DNA of 64,000 nt from Bacteroidota bacterium (lineage in GTDB: Bacteria; Bacteroidota; Bacteroidia; Chitinophagales; Chitinophagaceae): contig JABDAN010000001.1 in NCBI GenBank assembly GCA_013289175.1, positions 62,001 to 126,000 on the forward strand, read 5' to 3'. Position 1 is the stretch's first letter. Each line of letters starts with the position of its first letter. Below are positions 43,934-53,032 of the stretch, in pieces. The position numbers and the translations under genes were made by a program. The notes under the pieces were generated by a model. That model made no database searches and had not been told where the DNA came from. It saw only the letters and a program-made list of their open reading frames with translations.

Positions 43934-44179
43934 ATGGCTTTGATTTTCCATGATCTGAACAGGGAACAGGTAGACAAAATGGTCGTGGAACATGAAATGC
44001 ATCCCGTGTTCAAAGAACAAAATCCATACATTGCCAGCGGGCCCTACCATGAGATATTGGTAAGTCTTTTACCCAATGGTTTATACCGGGCGGAGTTGCT
44101 GGATAAAAAACAAATGGAGGCATCCCTACAGCAGACCATCCAGGCTTTTAAGGACTATGCGGACTCCCCGAAATCCTGA
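43934..44179 (+). CDS. Small hypothetical protein
   Basis: An 81-residue soluble protein starting at ATG 43934 (MALIFHDLNREQVDKMVVEHEM), with a strand-rich middle (GPYHEILVSLLPNGLYRAELL) and a helical C-terminus (QMEASLQQTIQAFKDYA). No motif or family recognised. The ORF track starts eight codons earlier. Its composition is protein-like, while the reverse-strand ORFs over it are not. Confidence 0.6.
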   Translation: MALIFHDLNREQVDKMVVEHEMHPVFKEQNPYIASGPYHEILVSLLPNGLYRAELLDKKQMEASLQQTIQAFKDYADSPKS

Positions 44180-44350
44180 ACTTGCACTTGCAATCCCAGC
44201 ATTAAAATCAGAAGATTTTAGATTCCTGGGCCGGTCATGGAAAAATAGCCTTGTTTGGAATTGTTTGAAGGTCTCATAAATTGGGCATGATTTTTACTTT
44301 GGTTACCCCATATCAAACAATGTTGTTCAAGATTTCTGCGCACTAATTGA

Positions 44351-44530
44351 ATGAAAACCAAGAAAGTCCTCTTTGCCGTCAGCATCACCCTGAGTGCCCT
44401 GCTGATCGTTCAAATCATCAAAAGAAGAAAAGCTGAAAAAAGACTCCAAAAAAGGCTTCGAGTCGTCGCCGAGGAAGGCTATGAAACGGCGGAAGATATC
44501 CTTTTCCCCAAGCGAAGAATATATCGTTAA
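44351..44530 (+). CDS. Small single-TM protein of 59 residues, below the ORF-track cutoff
   Basis: ATG at 44351 to TAA at 44530 encodes 59 residues: an N-terminal TM helix at about 5-22 (KVLFAVSITLSALLIVQII), then a strongly basic helix (KRRKAEKRLQKRLRVV) and EEGYETAEDILFPKRR. The ordered hydrophobic-basic-acidic layout and normal start and stop support a real gene. I recall similar small Bacteroidota proteins ending EEGYETA-D-LFP, which I cannot verify. Likely an inner-membrane protein with a cytoplasmic tail. Confidence 0.65.
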   Translation: MKTKKVLFAVSITLSALLIVQIIKRRKAEKRLQKRLRVVAEEGYETAEDILFPKRRIYR

Positions 44531-44738
44531 CAGATCTCCCTTTCGCTGTTGGGGCTGACATACTCCAGTGATAACTAATTGAATTACAATTATATACAAA
44601 GATAATATAAGATCCAACCTTCCGGATGCCCCGATCTTTCCTGCTTTGATGTCCCCTTAGAAACTAAAAAACGACGGGCTGTATTACCTACCGGTAAGCA
44701 GTCTTTCGAACGGGCGCTAATTTCAGAAAAAATGCCTG

Positions 44739-44774
44739 TTTATACTTTTTAGTATAAATGGTTTCGTAAATTTG
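44739..44774 (+). promoter_or_regulatory. sufB promoter with a perfect inverted repeat, candidate Rrf2 operator
   Basis: TTTATACT (44739-44746), TTTT, AGTATAAA (44751-44758) is a perfect 8-bp inverted repeat. A -7 box TAAATTTG (44767-44774) follows, ending 4 bases before the sufB ATG at 44779. The repeat covers the place where the -33 element should be, which fits repression. The Rrf2-type regulator at 50505 is the obvious candidate ligand. Confidence 0.6.
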
Positions 44775-44778
44775 CAAT

Positions 44779-46260
44779 ATGAAGACAGAACTTATCCTGC
44801 CTAAGTCTCCTGAAGTGGAAAATGAGCTCACTACGATCGAAAAAACGGTGTTTAGTGACTACAAATATGGGTTTGTAACTGAAATAGAAGCAGACGAAGC
44901 ACCCAAGGGACTCAATGAAGACGTCATTCGTTTTATCTCTGCCCGCAAAAAGGAGCCACAGTGGATGCTGGACTGGCGGTTGAAAGCGTACCGTCAGTGG
45001 TTAACCATGAAATCACCGGATTGGGCCAACATCCACTACCCAGCCATCAACTATCAGGACATCATTTATTATTCAGCACCCAAACAAAAAATAAATCCGA
45101 AAAATCTCGATGAAATCGATCCGGAGCTCATCCGGACTTTTGAAAGGTTGGGCATATCCCTGGAAGAACAGAAAAGACTAACAGGGGTTGCGGTGGATGC
45201 CGTCATCGACAGCGTATCGATTGGTACATCCTTCAAGGGTCAGCTGGCTGAATTGGGAATCATTTTCTGTTCGATGAGTGAAGCCATCCAGGAACATCCG
45301 GAACTGATCCGTGAACACCTGGGTTCCGTCGTTCCCATCAGCGATAATTATTTCTCCGCGCTGAACGCCGCTGTTTTCAGTGACGGGTCCTTTTGTTATA
45401 TTCCCAAGGGCGTTCGCTGTCCCATGGAACTGTCCACTTATTTTAGAATCAACGCGATCAACACTGGGCAGTTCGAGAGAACCCTGATTGTTGCAGAAGC
45501 CGGCAGTTATGTCAGTTACCTGGAAGGTTGTACGGCACCCATGCGCGATGAGAATCAACTTCACGCGGCGGTCGTCGAACTGGTGGCCCTTGAAAACGCG
45601 GAGATAAAATATTCCACCGTACAAAACTGGTATCCCGGAGACAAACAAGGACGTGGCGGGGTGTATAATTTTGTAACCAAACGGGGTATTTGCAAGGGAA
45701 ATCATTCAAAGATTTCCTGGACACAGGTAGAAACCGGATCGGCGATTACTTGGAAATATCCGAGTGTTATTTTAAAAGGAGACTATTCCACGGGCGAATT
45801 TTATTCAGTGGCCGTCACCAATAATTATCAACAGGCTGATACGGGCACCAAGATGATGCACCTGGGAAAAAACACCCGCAGTCGCATCGTATCCAAAGGC
45901 ATTTCGGCCGGATTTAGCAACAACAGTTATCGGGGACTGGTGCATGTAAGTAAAAATGCTTCTCATGCGAGAAATTTCTCCCAGTGCGATTCTCTGTTGC
46001 TGGGGGACAAATGCGGAGCACATACTTTCCCGTACATCGAAGTGAGGAACAATACAGCTGTCGTGGAACATGAAGCGACTACTTCCAAAATCGGAGAAGA
46101 CCAGATTTTTTATTGCAATCAACGGGGAATCGATACGGAAACGGCCGTGGCCCTGATCATCAATGGTTTTGCCAAAGAAGTGATGAATCAGTTGCCGATG
46201 GAATTTGCGGTGGAAGCCCAAAAGTTGCTGGCCATTAGCCTGGAAGGAAGCGTGGGATAA
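44779..46260 (+). CDS. sufB: Fe-S cluster assembly protein SufB
   Basis: Scaffold subunit of the SufBC2D complex, which builds Fe-S clusters. It has 493 residues, as usual, with the N-terminal [32 protein letters not shown], the long right-handed beta-helix including [66 protein letters not shown] (with conserved Cys) and the C-terminal [20 protein letters not shown]. First gene of sufBCDSE-T-rrf2. Confidence 0.97.
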   Translation: MKTELILPKSPEVENELTTIEKTVFSDYKYGFVTEIEADEAPKGLNEDVIRFISARKKEPQWMLDWRLKAYRQWLTMKSPDWANIHYPAINYQDIIYYSAPKQKINPKNLDEIDPELIRTFERLGISLEEQKRLTGVAVDAVIDSVSIGTSFKGQLAELGIIFCSMSEAIQEHPELIREHLGSVVPISDNYFSALNAAVFSDGSFCYIPKGVRCPMELSTYFRINAINTGQFERTLIVAEAGSYVSYLEGCTAPMRDENQLHAAVVELVALENAEIKYSTVQNWYPGDKQGRGGVYNFVTKRGICKGNHSKISWTQVETGSAITWKYPSVILKGDYSTGEFYSVAVTNNYQQADTGTKMMHLGKNTRSRIVSKGISAGFSNNSYRGLVHVSKNASHARNFSQCDSLLLGDKCGAHTFPYIEVRNNTAVVEHEATTSKIGEDQIFYCNQRGIDTETAVALIINGFAKEVMNQLPMEFAVEAQKLLAISLEGSVG

Positions 46261-46331
46261 CCGGCCAATTCATTCGCAGAATAGACACTTGACCCCTTTA
46301 CAGAGGGAATATAAAAAAACAAAGCAGAAAT

Positions 46332-47093
46332 ATGTTGACGATTCAGAATTTGCATGCAGGTATTGAAGGAAAGAAAATATTGAATGGAATAAACCTGGAA
46401 ATCAAGGCCGGGGAAGTGCACGCCATTATGGGCCCCAATGGGTCCGGCAAGAGCACACTGGCTTCTGTCCTGGCAGGTCGGAAAGATTATGAAGTATTGG
46501 AAGGATCGGTTGAATTTCTAGGTAAAGATCTCTTGGAACTTTCCCCAGAACACCGCGCGGCGCTGGGATTGTTTCTGGCATTTCAGTACCCGATTGAAAT
46601 TCCCGGATTGAATACCATAAATTTTATTAAAACCGCGGTCAATGAGATACGCAAAAGCCGCGGAGAATCTCCCCTGGATGCAGTGACCTTCTTAAAAAGA
46701 ATGAAAGAGAAGATGGCGCTCGTCAATATTGAGCAAACCCTGCTCAGCCGATCTTTAAACGAAGGATTTTCCGGAGGTGAAAAAAAACGCAATGAAGTAT
46801 TCCAGATGGCCATGCTGGAACCAAGACTGGCCATCCTGGATGAGACGGATTCGGGCCTTGACATCGACGCCATCCGCATCGTATCCAACGGAGTTAACAA
46901 ACTCCGCAACAAAGACAATGCGGTTCTGGTGGTCACCCATTACCAGCGGCTTCTGGACTATATCGTGCCGGATTATGTACACGTATTGTACAATGGCCGG
47001 ATTGTAAAGTCCGGAACCAAAGAGCTGGCCTTCGAATTGGAAGAAAGAGGATATGATTTTATTAAAAATGAAAATACCGTAGAAACCGTCTAG
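46332..47093 (+). CDS. sufC: Fe-S cluster assembly ATPase SufC
   Basis: ABC-type ATPase that powers SufBCD. The 253 residues have Walker A GPNGSGKST (34-42), the signature FSGGEKKRNEV (146-156) and Walker B LAILDETDSGLD (166-177), with the SufC-specific ETDSGLD in place of the usual DEPT pattern. The H-loop follows in VLVVTHYQRLLDYI. It lies 71 bp after sufB and 23 bp before sufD. Confidence 0.97.
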   Translation: MLTIQNLHAGIEGKKILNGINLEIKAGEVHAIMGPNGSGKSTLASVLAGRKDYEVLEGSVEFLGKDLLELSPEHRAALGLFLAFQYPIEIPGLNTINFIKTAVNEIRKSRGESPLDAVTFLKRMKEKMALVNIEQTLLSRSLNEGFSGGEKKRNEVFQMAMLEPRLAILDETDSGLDIDAIRIVSNGVNKLRNKDNAVLVVTHYQRLLDYIVPDYVHVLYNGRIVKSGTKELAFELEERGYDFIKNENTVETV

Positions 47094-47116
47094 ATAGCGG
47101 AGGTCAACCAGCAACC

Positions 47117-48427
47117 ATGAATACGATCGCATATTTTAAGGAAAGATTTGATCAGTTTCAACCGGGTGAAGATCAGGGTGGACTCGATAAATTGCGCGGA
47201 CAGGCATTTCAAACGTTCTCGCAGATGGGTATTCCCGGTTCAAAACACGAGGAATGGAAATATACCCGCATTGCCGGACTGTTTAACAAAGAGTTTCAAT
47301 TACCGGCCGATCCCCTCACTGGGATCGTTTCTCCCGATGATTTAAACCGGCTTCGATTGCCGGGGCATGAAGCAACCAATGAGTTGGTATTTGTAAATGG
47401 TTTTTATTCATTTTCACTTTCCAAGATCCGTTCAACCAATCTACAGGTGTTGGCCTTGGAAGAGGCGGCGGATGGAGAATTTCGGGGGATCGTGAATCAG
47501 TGGCTCGGGGACAGCAGTCATTATCAGAAAGATGGTCTCAATGCACTGAATACGGCATTTGTGCACGGAGCAGTTTTCATCCATGCCGGGAAAGCAGAAC
47601 ACATCGAACATCCCTTATATATCTATCATATTACAGATGCTCGTTCTGTAAATATCCTTTCCCAACCCCGGAGTCTGATGTATTTGAGTGAGCAAGCGCA
47701 CGCGCAAGTGGTTGAAAACTATGCGACCCTGGGATCCAATGAAAGTTTCACCAACCAGATCATGGAGATTATAGTGGAACAGGAAGCCAGGCTTGAATAC
47801 TATAAAGTTCAAAACGACGGCTCCAATACCAACCAGGTAAGTACCACCCATATCCGCCAGATAGGTAAAAGTTTCATCCAGGCGGTGACCATTTCACTGG
47901 ACGGCGGTTTGATTCGCAATAACCTAAATGTGATTCTCGATGCTAAAAACTGTGAAGCACATTTATATGGTCTTTATTTTCAAACAGGCCACAGTCACAT
48001 CGACAACCACACCATAGTTGACAACGTCAAACCAAACTGTTTGAGTAATGAGCTTTATAAGGGCATTCTCAATCATCAGTCAACAGGTGTTTTCAATGGG
48101 AAAATATTTGTTCGTCAGCCTGCTCAGAAAACCAACGCATACCAAAGCAACAAGAATATATTGTTATCTGATACCTGCAGTGTCAATACAAAACCACAAC
48201 TCGAAATATTTGCCGATGACGTAAAATGTACCCATGGTTGTACCGTGGGCAGATTGAACGAAGAGGGTCTGTTTTATTTGCAATCCCGTGGGATTTCTGA
48301 AAAAACAGCCAGGAATTTATTGCTCAGTGCTTATGCCTCTGATATTCTGGATCAAATAAAACTCCTGTCTCTTCGTGGTTGGGTAGAAAAACTGATCAAT
48401 GAACGGTTGGAAAAAGAATTATCATGA
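47117..48427 (+). CDS. sufD: Fe-S cluster assembly protein SufD
   Basis: Second scaffold subunit of SufBC2D, paralogous to SufB. The 436 residues show the beta-helix region (NNLNVILDAKNCEAHLYGLYF, HIDNHTIVDNVKPNCLSNELYKGIL, GVFNGKIFVRQPAQKTNAYQSN) and the C-terminal DVKCTHGCTVGRLNEEGLFYLQSRGI segment with the functional His/Cys pair. Its stop overlaps the sufS start (ATGA), so the two are translationally coupled. Confidence 0.96.
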   Translation: MNTIAYFKERFDQFQPGEDQGGLDKLRGQAFQTFSQMGIPGSKHEEWKYTRIAGLFNKEFQLPADPLTGIVSPDDLNRLRLPGHEATNELVFVNGFYSFSLSKIRSTNLQVLALEEAADGEFRGIVNQWLGDSSHYQKDGLNALNTAFVHGAVFIHAGKAEHIEHPLYIYHITDARSVNILSQPRSLMYLSEQAHAQVVENYATLGSNESFTNQIMEIIVEQEARLEYYKVQNDGSNTNQVSTTHIRQIGKSFIQAVTISLDGGLIRNNLNVILDAKNCEAHLYGLYFQTGHSHIDNHTIVDNVKPNCLSNELYKGILNHQSTGVFNGKIFVRQPAQKTNAYQSNKNILLSDTCSVNTKPQLEIFADDVKCTHGCTVGRLNEEGLFYLQSRGISEKTARNLLLSAYASDILDQIKLLSLRGWVEKLINERLEKELS

Positions 48428-49671
48428 ATGCAGCGCTGACCATACCAAGAACATTAGACATCACGGCTATCCGGCAGGAATTTCCCATCCTCAATCGGGA
48501 GGTGAAAGGCAGACCACTGATATACCTGGACAATGCGGCTACAACCCAAAAACCCCAACAGGTGATCGATGCCCTCGTGAGTTATTATTCAAATTATAAT
48601 GCGAACATTCACCGGGGTATTCATACCCTGGCCGAGGAGGCGACCGCTTCTTTTGAACAAACCAGGGATATCGTACAGGCATTTATTGGCGCCCCTTCCC
48701 GGGAAGAAATCATTTTTACGAAAGGCACTACGGAAAGCATCAATCTGGTGGCTTATTGCTGGGGACGAAATAATATTTCATCCGGTGATGAAATCATCAT
48801 CAGCAATATGGAGCATCACTCCAATTTTGTTCCCTGGCAGCTCCTCTGTCAGGAGAAAAACGCCGTGCTCAAAATAATACCGATCGATGACAACGGAGAA
48901 CTCGTGATGGAGGAATATGAAAAAATGCTCACTACCCGAACAAAACTGGTTTCCATAGTGCATGTTTCCAATGCCCTGGGAACCGTTAACCCGGTTAGAA
49001 AAATAATCTCCCTGGCCCATGCTGTTGGAGCAGTTGTAGTGGTCGACGGGGCACAATCGGCCGTACATCTGGATATTGATGTCCAGGAAATGGATTGCGA
49101 CTTCTTTGCATTTTCAGCTCATAAAATATATGGTCCAACCGGCGTGGGTGTTTTATATGGCAAAAAGGCGCTCCTGGAAGCCATGCCGCCCTTTCAGAGT
49201 GGGGGCGAAATGATCAAAGACGTGTCCATTGAGAAAACCAGTTTTAATGACTTACCCTATAAGTTTGAAGCCGGTACACCCAATATTGCCGATGTGATTG
49301 CTTTTCGTTCAGCCATTCGATTTGTGCTGGAATGTGGCAAGGAAAAGATTCGCAGACATGAAGAAGAGCTTCTTGATTATGCGCATCAAGAACTGGAAAA
49401 AATTCCAGGATTGAAAATTATCGGCAAAGCAAAGGAAAAAGTGAGTGTAGTATCTTTTATCATAGAAGGTGCCCATCCACAGGATATCGGAATCTTATTG
49501 GATAACCGGGGTATTGCGGTGAGAACGGGTCATCATTGTGCACAGCCCCTCATGGATAGGTTTTGTATTCCGGGTACAGCCAGGGTTTCGTTGGCCGTCT
49601 ATAATACGAAATATGAAATTGATGAATTGGTAAAGGGGTTGCATAAAGTGGTGAAAATCTTATCAAAATAA
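48424..49671 (+). CDS. sufS: Cysteine desulfurase SufS
   Basis: PLP enzyme that takes sulfur from cysteine for cluster assembly. The 415 residues have the start LIYLDNAATTQKPQQVIDAL, the PLP Lys234 in FFAFSAHKIYGPTGVG, and the catalytic Cys372 in RTGHHCAQPLM with the short active-site loop of type II (SufS) enzymes. It overlaps sufE by one base at the stop. Confidence 0.96.
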   Translation: MNAALTIPRTLDITAIRQEFPILNREVKGRPLIYLDNAATTQKPQQVIDALVSYYSNYNANIHRGIHTLAEEATASFEQTRDIVQAFIGAPSREEIIFTKGTTESINLVAYCWGRNNISSGDEIIISNMEHHSNFVPWQLLCQEKNAVLKIIPIDDNGELVMEEYEKMLTTRTKLVSIVHVSNALGTVNPVRKIISLAHAVGAVVVVDGAQSAVHLDIDVQEMDCDFFAFSAHKIYGPTGVGVLYGKKALLEAMPPFQSGGEMIKDVSIEKTSFNDLPYKFEAGTPNIADVIAFRSAIRFVLECGKEKIRRHEEELLDYAHQELEKIPGLKIIGKAKEKVSVVSFIIEGAHPQDIGILLDNRGIAVRTGHHCAQPLMDRFCIPGTARVSLAVYNTKYEIDELVKGLHKVVKILSK

Positions 49672-50120
49672 TGAATGAAGCAGGGAGCATTTTGGAAACG
49701 GAAAAGGAAATTGTAGAAGAATTTGCATTATTTGACTCCTGGGATGACAAATACGAGTACATCATCGACATGGGTAAAAAGTTGGATCCCCTGGATCCAG
49801 TCTTTAAAACGGATGAAAACAAGGTTAGGGGTTGCCAATCGTCGGTATGGCTGGCGGCAGACTTTCAAAACGGCAAATTGTATTACAAGGCCGATAGCGA
49901 TGCCCTCATCGTGAAAGGGTTGATCAGCATGTTGATTCGGGTATTGTCGGGAAGAACCCCGGTCGAGATCCTGGAAGCGAAACTGGATTTTATCCGGGAA
50001 ATAGGGATGACCACCCATCTTGCCCAGACCCGTTCGAACGGACTATTGAGCATGGTAAAACAGATGAAGAACTATGCACTGGCCTATAAGATTAAAGATC
50101 CACTTGCCTCAAAAAACTAG
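49671..50120 (+). CDS. sufE: Sulfur acceptor protein SufE
   Basis: Takes persulfide sulfur from SufS and stimulates it. The 149 residues have the typical FALFDSWDDKYEYIIDMGKKL start and the acceptor Cys55 in KVRGCQSSVWL. Its A overlaps the last base of sufS. The next gene starts 3 bp after it. Confidence 0.94.
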   Translation: MNEAGSILETEKEIVEEFALFDSWDDKYEYIIDMGKKLDPLDPVFKTDENKVRGCQSSVWLAADFQNGKLYYKADSDALIVKGLISMLIRVLSGRTPVEILEAKLDFIREIGMTTHLAQTRSNGLLSMVKQMKNYALAYKIKDPLASKN

Positions 50121-50123
50121 GAA

Positions 50124-50429
50124 ATGGAGGAATTAAAAGATAAGGTAATAGAAAAACTACAAACGATTTTTGATCCGGAAATACCGGTGAGTATTTATGA
50201 ACTGGGGCTTATTTATGAAATAAATATTCTACCGATTAACAATGTCCAGATCGTGATGACTTTAACGGCGCCGGGTTGTCCGGCTGCCCAATCGCTTCCG
50301 GTAGAAGTGGATCAGAAATTAAGAGAGATTGAAGGCGTTAACGACGTGCATGTCGCGGTTACCTGGACACCGGCCTGGGATAAAAGCCGGATGTCGGAAG
50401 TAGCACAATTGGAATTGGGTTGGTTATAA
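50124..50429 (+). CDS. sufT: SUF system accessory protein (SufT/MIP18, DUF59 family)
   Basis: A 101-residue DUF59 domain: IFDPEIPVSIYELGLIYEI (15-33), VMTLTAPGCPAAQSLP (44-59, Cys52) and VHVAVTWTPAWDKSRMSEVAQLELG at the end. Members assist cluster delivery to target proteins and often follow suf genes. It starts 3 bp after sufE, so it is part of the operon. Confidence 0.92.
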   Translation: MEELKDKVIEKLQTIFDPEIPVSIYELGLIYEINILPINNVQIVMTLTAPGCPAAQSLPVEVDQKLREIEGVNDVHVAVTWTPAWDKSRMSEVAQLELGWL

Positions 50430-50463
50430 ATTAAAGGAGTAGGCCCATCCATTGGAAAAATTA

Positions 50464-50493
50464 TTTGTACTGATTGAACGAGGCTTCCTTTTG
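50464..50493 (+). promoter_or_regulatory. Putative rrf2 promoter, TTTG-N18-TCCTTTTG
   Basis: TTTG (50464-50467) and TCCTTTTG (50486-50493) are spaced by 18 bases, one short of the usual spacing and with one mismatch in the -7 box. It would allow transcription of the regulator apart from the suf operon. Confidence 0.35.
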
Positions 50494-50504
50494 AAATATT
50501 TATT

Positions 50505-50978
50505 ATGAAAATTACTGCACAAGAAGAATTCGGGTTAAGGGTTCTCATCCGGATCGCTGGATGCGAAACCGAAGATGGCATGAGTATTCCCCAGCTGAGC
50601 AAAGCCGAAGGATTGAGCAGTCATTATGTGGCTAAACTAACCAGGACCCTTCGCATGGCCGGATTCATTAACAGTACGCCGGGTTATAAGGGTGGTTATG
50701 TTTTGGCCAAACCTTCCCGGGAAATTAAAATCAAATATGTGCTCCAGGCTCTTGGAGGTGTATTGTATGATAAGGACTTCTGCGGTCAACACGCCGGATC
50801 CGTAAAACTTTGTACAAACTCGGTGGATTGTTCGGCCAGATCTCTTTGGCAGATGATTCAATTTACGGTTGATCAGCTGCTGGATAAAATCACCCTTTAT
50901 GATATGGCCAATTCTAAGAAAAACGACTCAGCTCTGTTTCTCCGCCAGATCCTGAACGAAGTGCCAAAACTGGTTTAA
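50505..50978 (+). CDS. Rrf2 family transcriptional regulator
   Basis: A 157-residue winged-helix regulator. The helix-turn-helix is at about 25-65 (GMSIPQLSKAEGLSSHYVAKLTRTLRMAGFINSTPGYKGGYVLAKP), and three Cys at 93, 103 and 109 (CGQHAGSVKLCTNSVDC) are candidate Fe-S ligands. IscR has C-x5-C-x5-C; here the first spacing is nine. It follows the suf cluster by 75 bp and may sense cluster status and repress it through the inverted repeat at 44739. Confidence 0.9.
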   Translation: MKITAQEEFGLRVLIRIAGCETEDGMSIPQLSKAEGLSSHYVAKLTRTLRMAGFINSTPGYKGGYVLAKPSREIKIKYVLQALGGVLYDKDFCGQHAGSVKLCTNSVDCSARSLWQMIQFTVDQLLDKITLYDMANSKKNDSALFLRQILNEVPKLV

Positions 50979-50990
50979 AAGATTTTCTTC

Positions 50991-51620
50991 TCACAACAGA
51001 TGTACGGGCACCGGAATTTTCTGACTGAAAGAATCGGCAACAGGCTGCTGGCGCAAGGTTTGAAGCGGTATCAATCCTGACCAGATCGGTAGTTCCAGGT
51101 CCTCTTCCTCATCGATGGGCATCCCCTTTCGTAGTTTTGCCGACGCTTCGTGAATCGGAAAAGCGAGTGCCGTGGTCTTCTTGATTTCGTTTTCCTTGAT
51201 GGTTCGAAGATAGCCCCAGCTGCCAGGTACAATTTTATTGGTCAGCCATTCAAATGCTTCTTTTTTGTCCTCCAGCTTTTCAACTTTCTCTGCCGTTGCA
51301 AACAGTATCACGGAACGGTAGTTGATGGAGTGATGAAAGGCAGAGCGGGCTACCACAATGGCATCCATCAGGGTCACGGATATACAAACAGGAATTCCTT
51401 TTTCAATTTCCCGGATAAAATGGCTACCCACCGATCCATGGATATAGATTTTGTCTTTATACCGTACAAAGGCGGTAGGAATCGAAAAAGGTTTCCCTTC
51501 TGACACATAACTAACGGTACAAAAGAGGGCTTCGTCCAGTATGGAATGAATGACTTCTTGGTCGAAATCGGCTCTTTTGGCCAGTCGGCTGGGTATTAAA
51601 TGTTCGGGGATTGAAGACAT
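50991..51620 (-). CDS. Pyridoxamine 5'-phosphate oxidase-like FMN-binding split-barrel protein
   Basis: A 209-residue protein of the flavin split-barrel type: LFCTVSYVSEGKPFSIPTAFVRYKDKIYIHGSVGSHFIREIEKGIPVCISVTLMDAIVVARSAFHHSINYRSVILFATAEKV. The S-x-N-Y-R-S-V segment is common in HugZ/NimA-like flavoproteins. The C-terminus has no recognised motif. Substrate unknown. The ORF track runs far upstream to 52052 through the divergent oxidoreductase; the ATG at 51620 is right because the family start MSSIPEHLIPSRLAKRADF begins there. Confidence 0.83.
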   Translation of the reverse strand: MSSIPEHLIPSRLAKRADFDQEVIHSILDEALFCTVSYVSEGKPFSIPTAFVRYKDKIYIHGSVGSHFIREIEKGIPVCISVTLMDAIVVARSAFHHSINYRSVILFATAEKVEKLEDKKEAFEWLTNKIVPGSWGYLRTIKENEIKKTTALAFPIHEASAKLRKGMPIDEEEDLELPIWSGLIPLQTLRQQPVADSFSQKIPVPVHLL

Positions 51621-51671
51621 AAAATTATTTTTACAAACGCTATCTTTAACAACGAAAGTAAATATAAGCCA

Positions 51672-53027
51672 ATGAAAAATTCGAGACGCGCCTTTATCAA
51701 AAAAACATCTCTGGCTGCTTCGGGCATACTGATGGCCCGTGCAGGATTTACGGCTTCCAGTTATAACCGCATCATCGGTTCGAACGACCGGGTGCGGGTA
51801 GCTGTCGTGGGATTTTCCGACCGGCACAAGTCCACCCATATGCCTTGCTTTATGGAACATTATAAAGAGCTGAATTTCGATATCGTAGCGGTTTCTGATA
51901 TCTGGAACCGCAGAAGGGAGGAAGGGGTGGCGCAATGGAAAGCAAAAATGCAGCATGATATCGTTGGTTGCAGAAATAATGAGGAACTCTATGATAAAAA
52001 ACTGGCTGACGCCGTTTTCATTTCCACCGCTGATTTTCAACATGCCCGTCATGCGATTCAGGCGGTAGAAGGGGGATGTGATGCCTATGTAGAAAAACCG
52101 TTTGCAGAAACCATGGAGGACAACCGGGCGGCCTTTAAGGCCATCAAAGCTTCCAATAAAATTGTCCAGATTGGTTCTCAGAGAAGAAGTGGGGTCAACT
52201 ATCAGGCTGCCAATGAATTTATCCGTTCAAAGAAATTTGGAGATATCGTGATGGTCGAATTGACCTGGAACGTGAATCAACCCGGACGCTGGCGAAGGCC
52301 AGCCCTGGTTCCCTTGCTGAAGGAAGAAGACACCGACTGGAAACGATTTTTGATCAACCGCCCCTATGTGCCTTTTGATCCGCGTTATTATCTTGAATAC
52401 AGGTTATTCTGGCCTTATTCATCCGGCCTGCCCGGACAATGGATGAGTCACCAGATTGACACCGTGCATTGGTTTACCGGCCTCCAGCATCCGCGTTCAG
52501 TGGTTGCCAATGGAGGTATTTATATGTGGAAGGACGGCCGTAAAAACTGGGATACGATTTCTGCCACATTTGACTATGGACCGGCCAATGATCCCACCAG
52601 TGGATTTCAGGTAAGTTTTCAATCGCGCATGGACAATGGCGATGAAAACCCCATGGAGATTTATTATTCCAACGGTGGCGAACTCAATCTCAATACCAAC
52701 AAAATCACACCGACCGGTGGACTAACGCAACGATTCGCGGATGCCATGGATATGAAAGCCAACCTGTTGCCAGTACTGGATTTATCCACGGCTGAGAAAG
52801 TCGTCGCTTCTGCCAACACCGGTGGCGACAGTCTGACTTCCGCCCATATAAGAAACTGGATGTTGTGTGTTCGAAGCCGCGAGCAGCCCCATGCTCCAGT
52901 GGAAGCGGGTTATAGTCATTCCATCGCCAATATCATGACCAATGCAGCCGTACATACTGGCGCTAAGGCGACTTTTGACGAACAGACTCAAAATGTCATG
53001 GCAGACAACAAACCGTTCCAATATTAA
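51672..53027 (+). CDS. Gfo/Idh/MocA family oxidoreductase, Tat-exported
   Basis: A 451-residue NAD(P)-dependent sugar oxidoreductase with a twin-arginine signal (NSRRAFIKKTSLAASG). The Rossmann part begins RVAVVGFSDRHKS (42-54), with no classic GxGxxG, then IVAVSDIWNRR, EKPFAET (141-147), and a C-terminal substrate domain with QWMSHQIDTVHWFTG. Family members oxidise or epimerise sugars and inositols. It is followed 6 bp later by a PmoA-like exported protein, so both may act on the same periplasmic sugar derivative. Confidence 0.88.
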   Translation: MKNSRRAFIKKTSLAASGILMARAGFTASSYNRIIGSNDRVRVAVVGFSDRHKSTHMPCFMEHYKELNFDIVAVSDIWNRRREEGVAQWKAKMQHDIVGCRNNEELYDKKLADAVFISTADFQHARHAIQAVEGGCDAYVEKPFAETMEDNRAAFKAIKASNKIVQIGSQRRSGVNYQAANEFIRSKKFGDIVMVELTWNVNQPGRWRRPALVPLLKEEDTDWKRFLINRPYVPFDPRYYLEYRLFWPYSSGLPGQWMSHQIDTVHWFTGLQHPRSVVANGGIYMWKDGRKNWDTISATFDYGPANDPTSGFQVSFQSRMDNGDENPMEIYYSNGGELNLNTNKITPTGGLTQRFADAMDMKANLLPVLDLSTAEKVVASANTGGDSLTSAHIRNWMLCVRSREQPHAPVEAGYSHSIANIMTNAAVHTGAKATFDEQTQNVMADNKPFQY

Positions 53028-53032
53028 TCATC

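Noticed and set aside
43801-44050. Two minus-strand ORFs over the 43934 gene
   Set aside because: Their products look non-coding in composition, while the plus-strand 81-residue frame is protein-like.
50991-52052. Long minus-strand ORF reaching 52052
   Set aside because: Beyond 51620 it runs antisense through the Gfo/Idh gene. The family start is the ATG at 51620.
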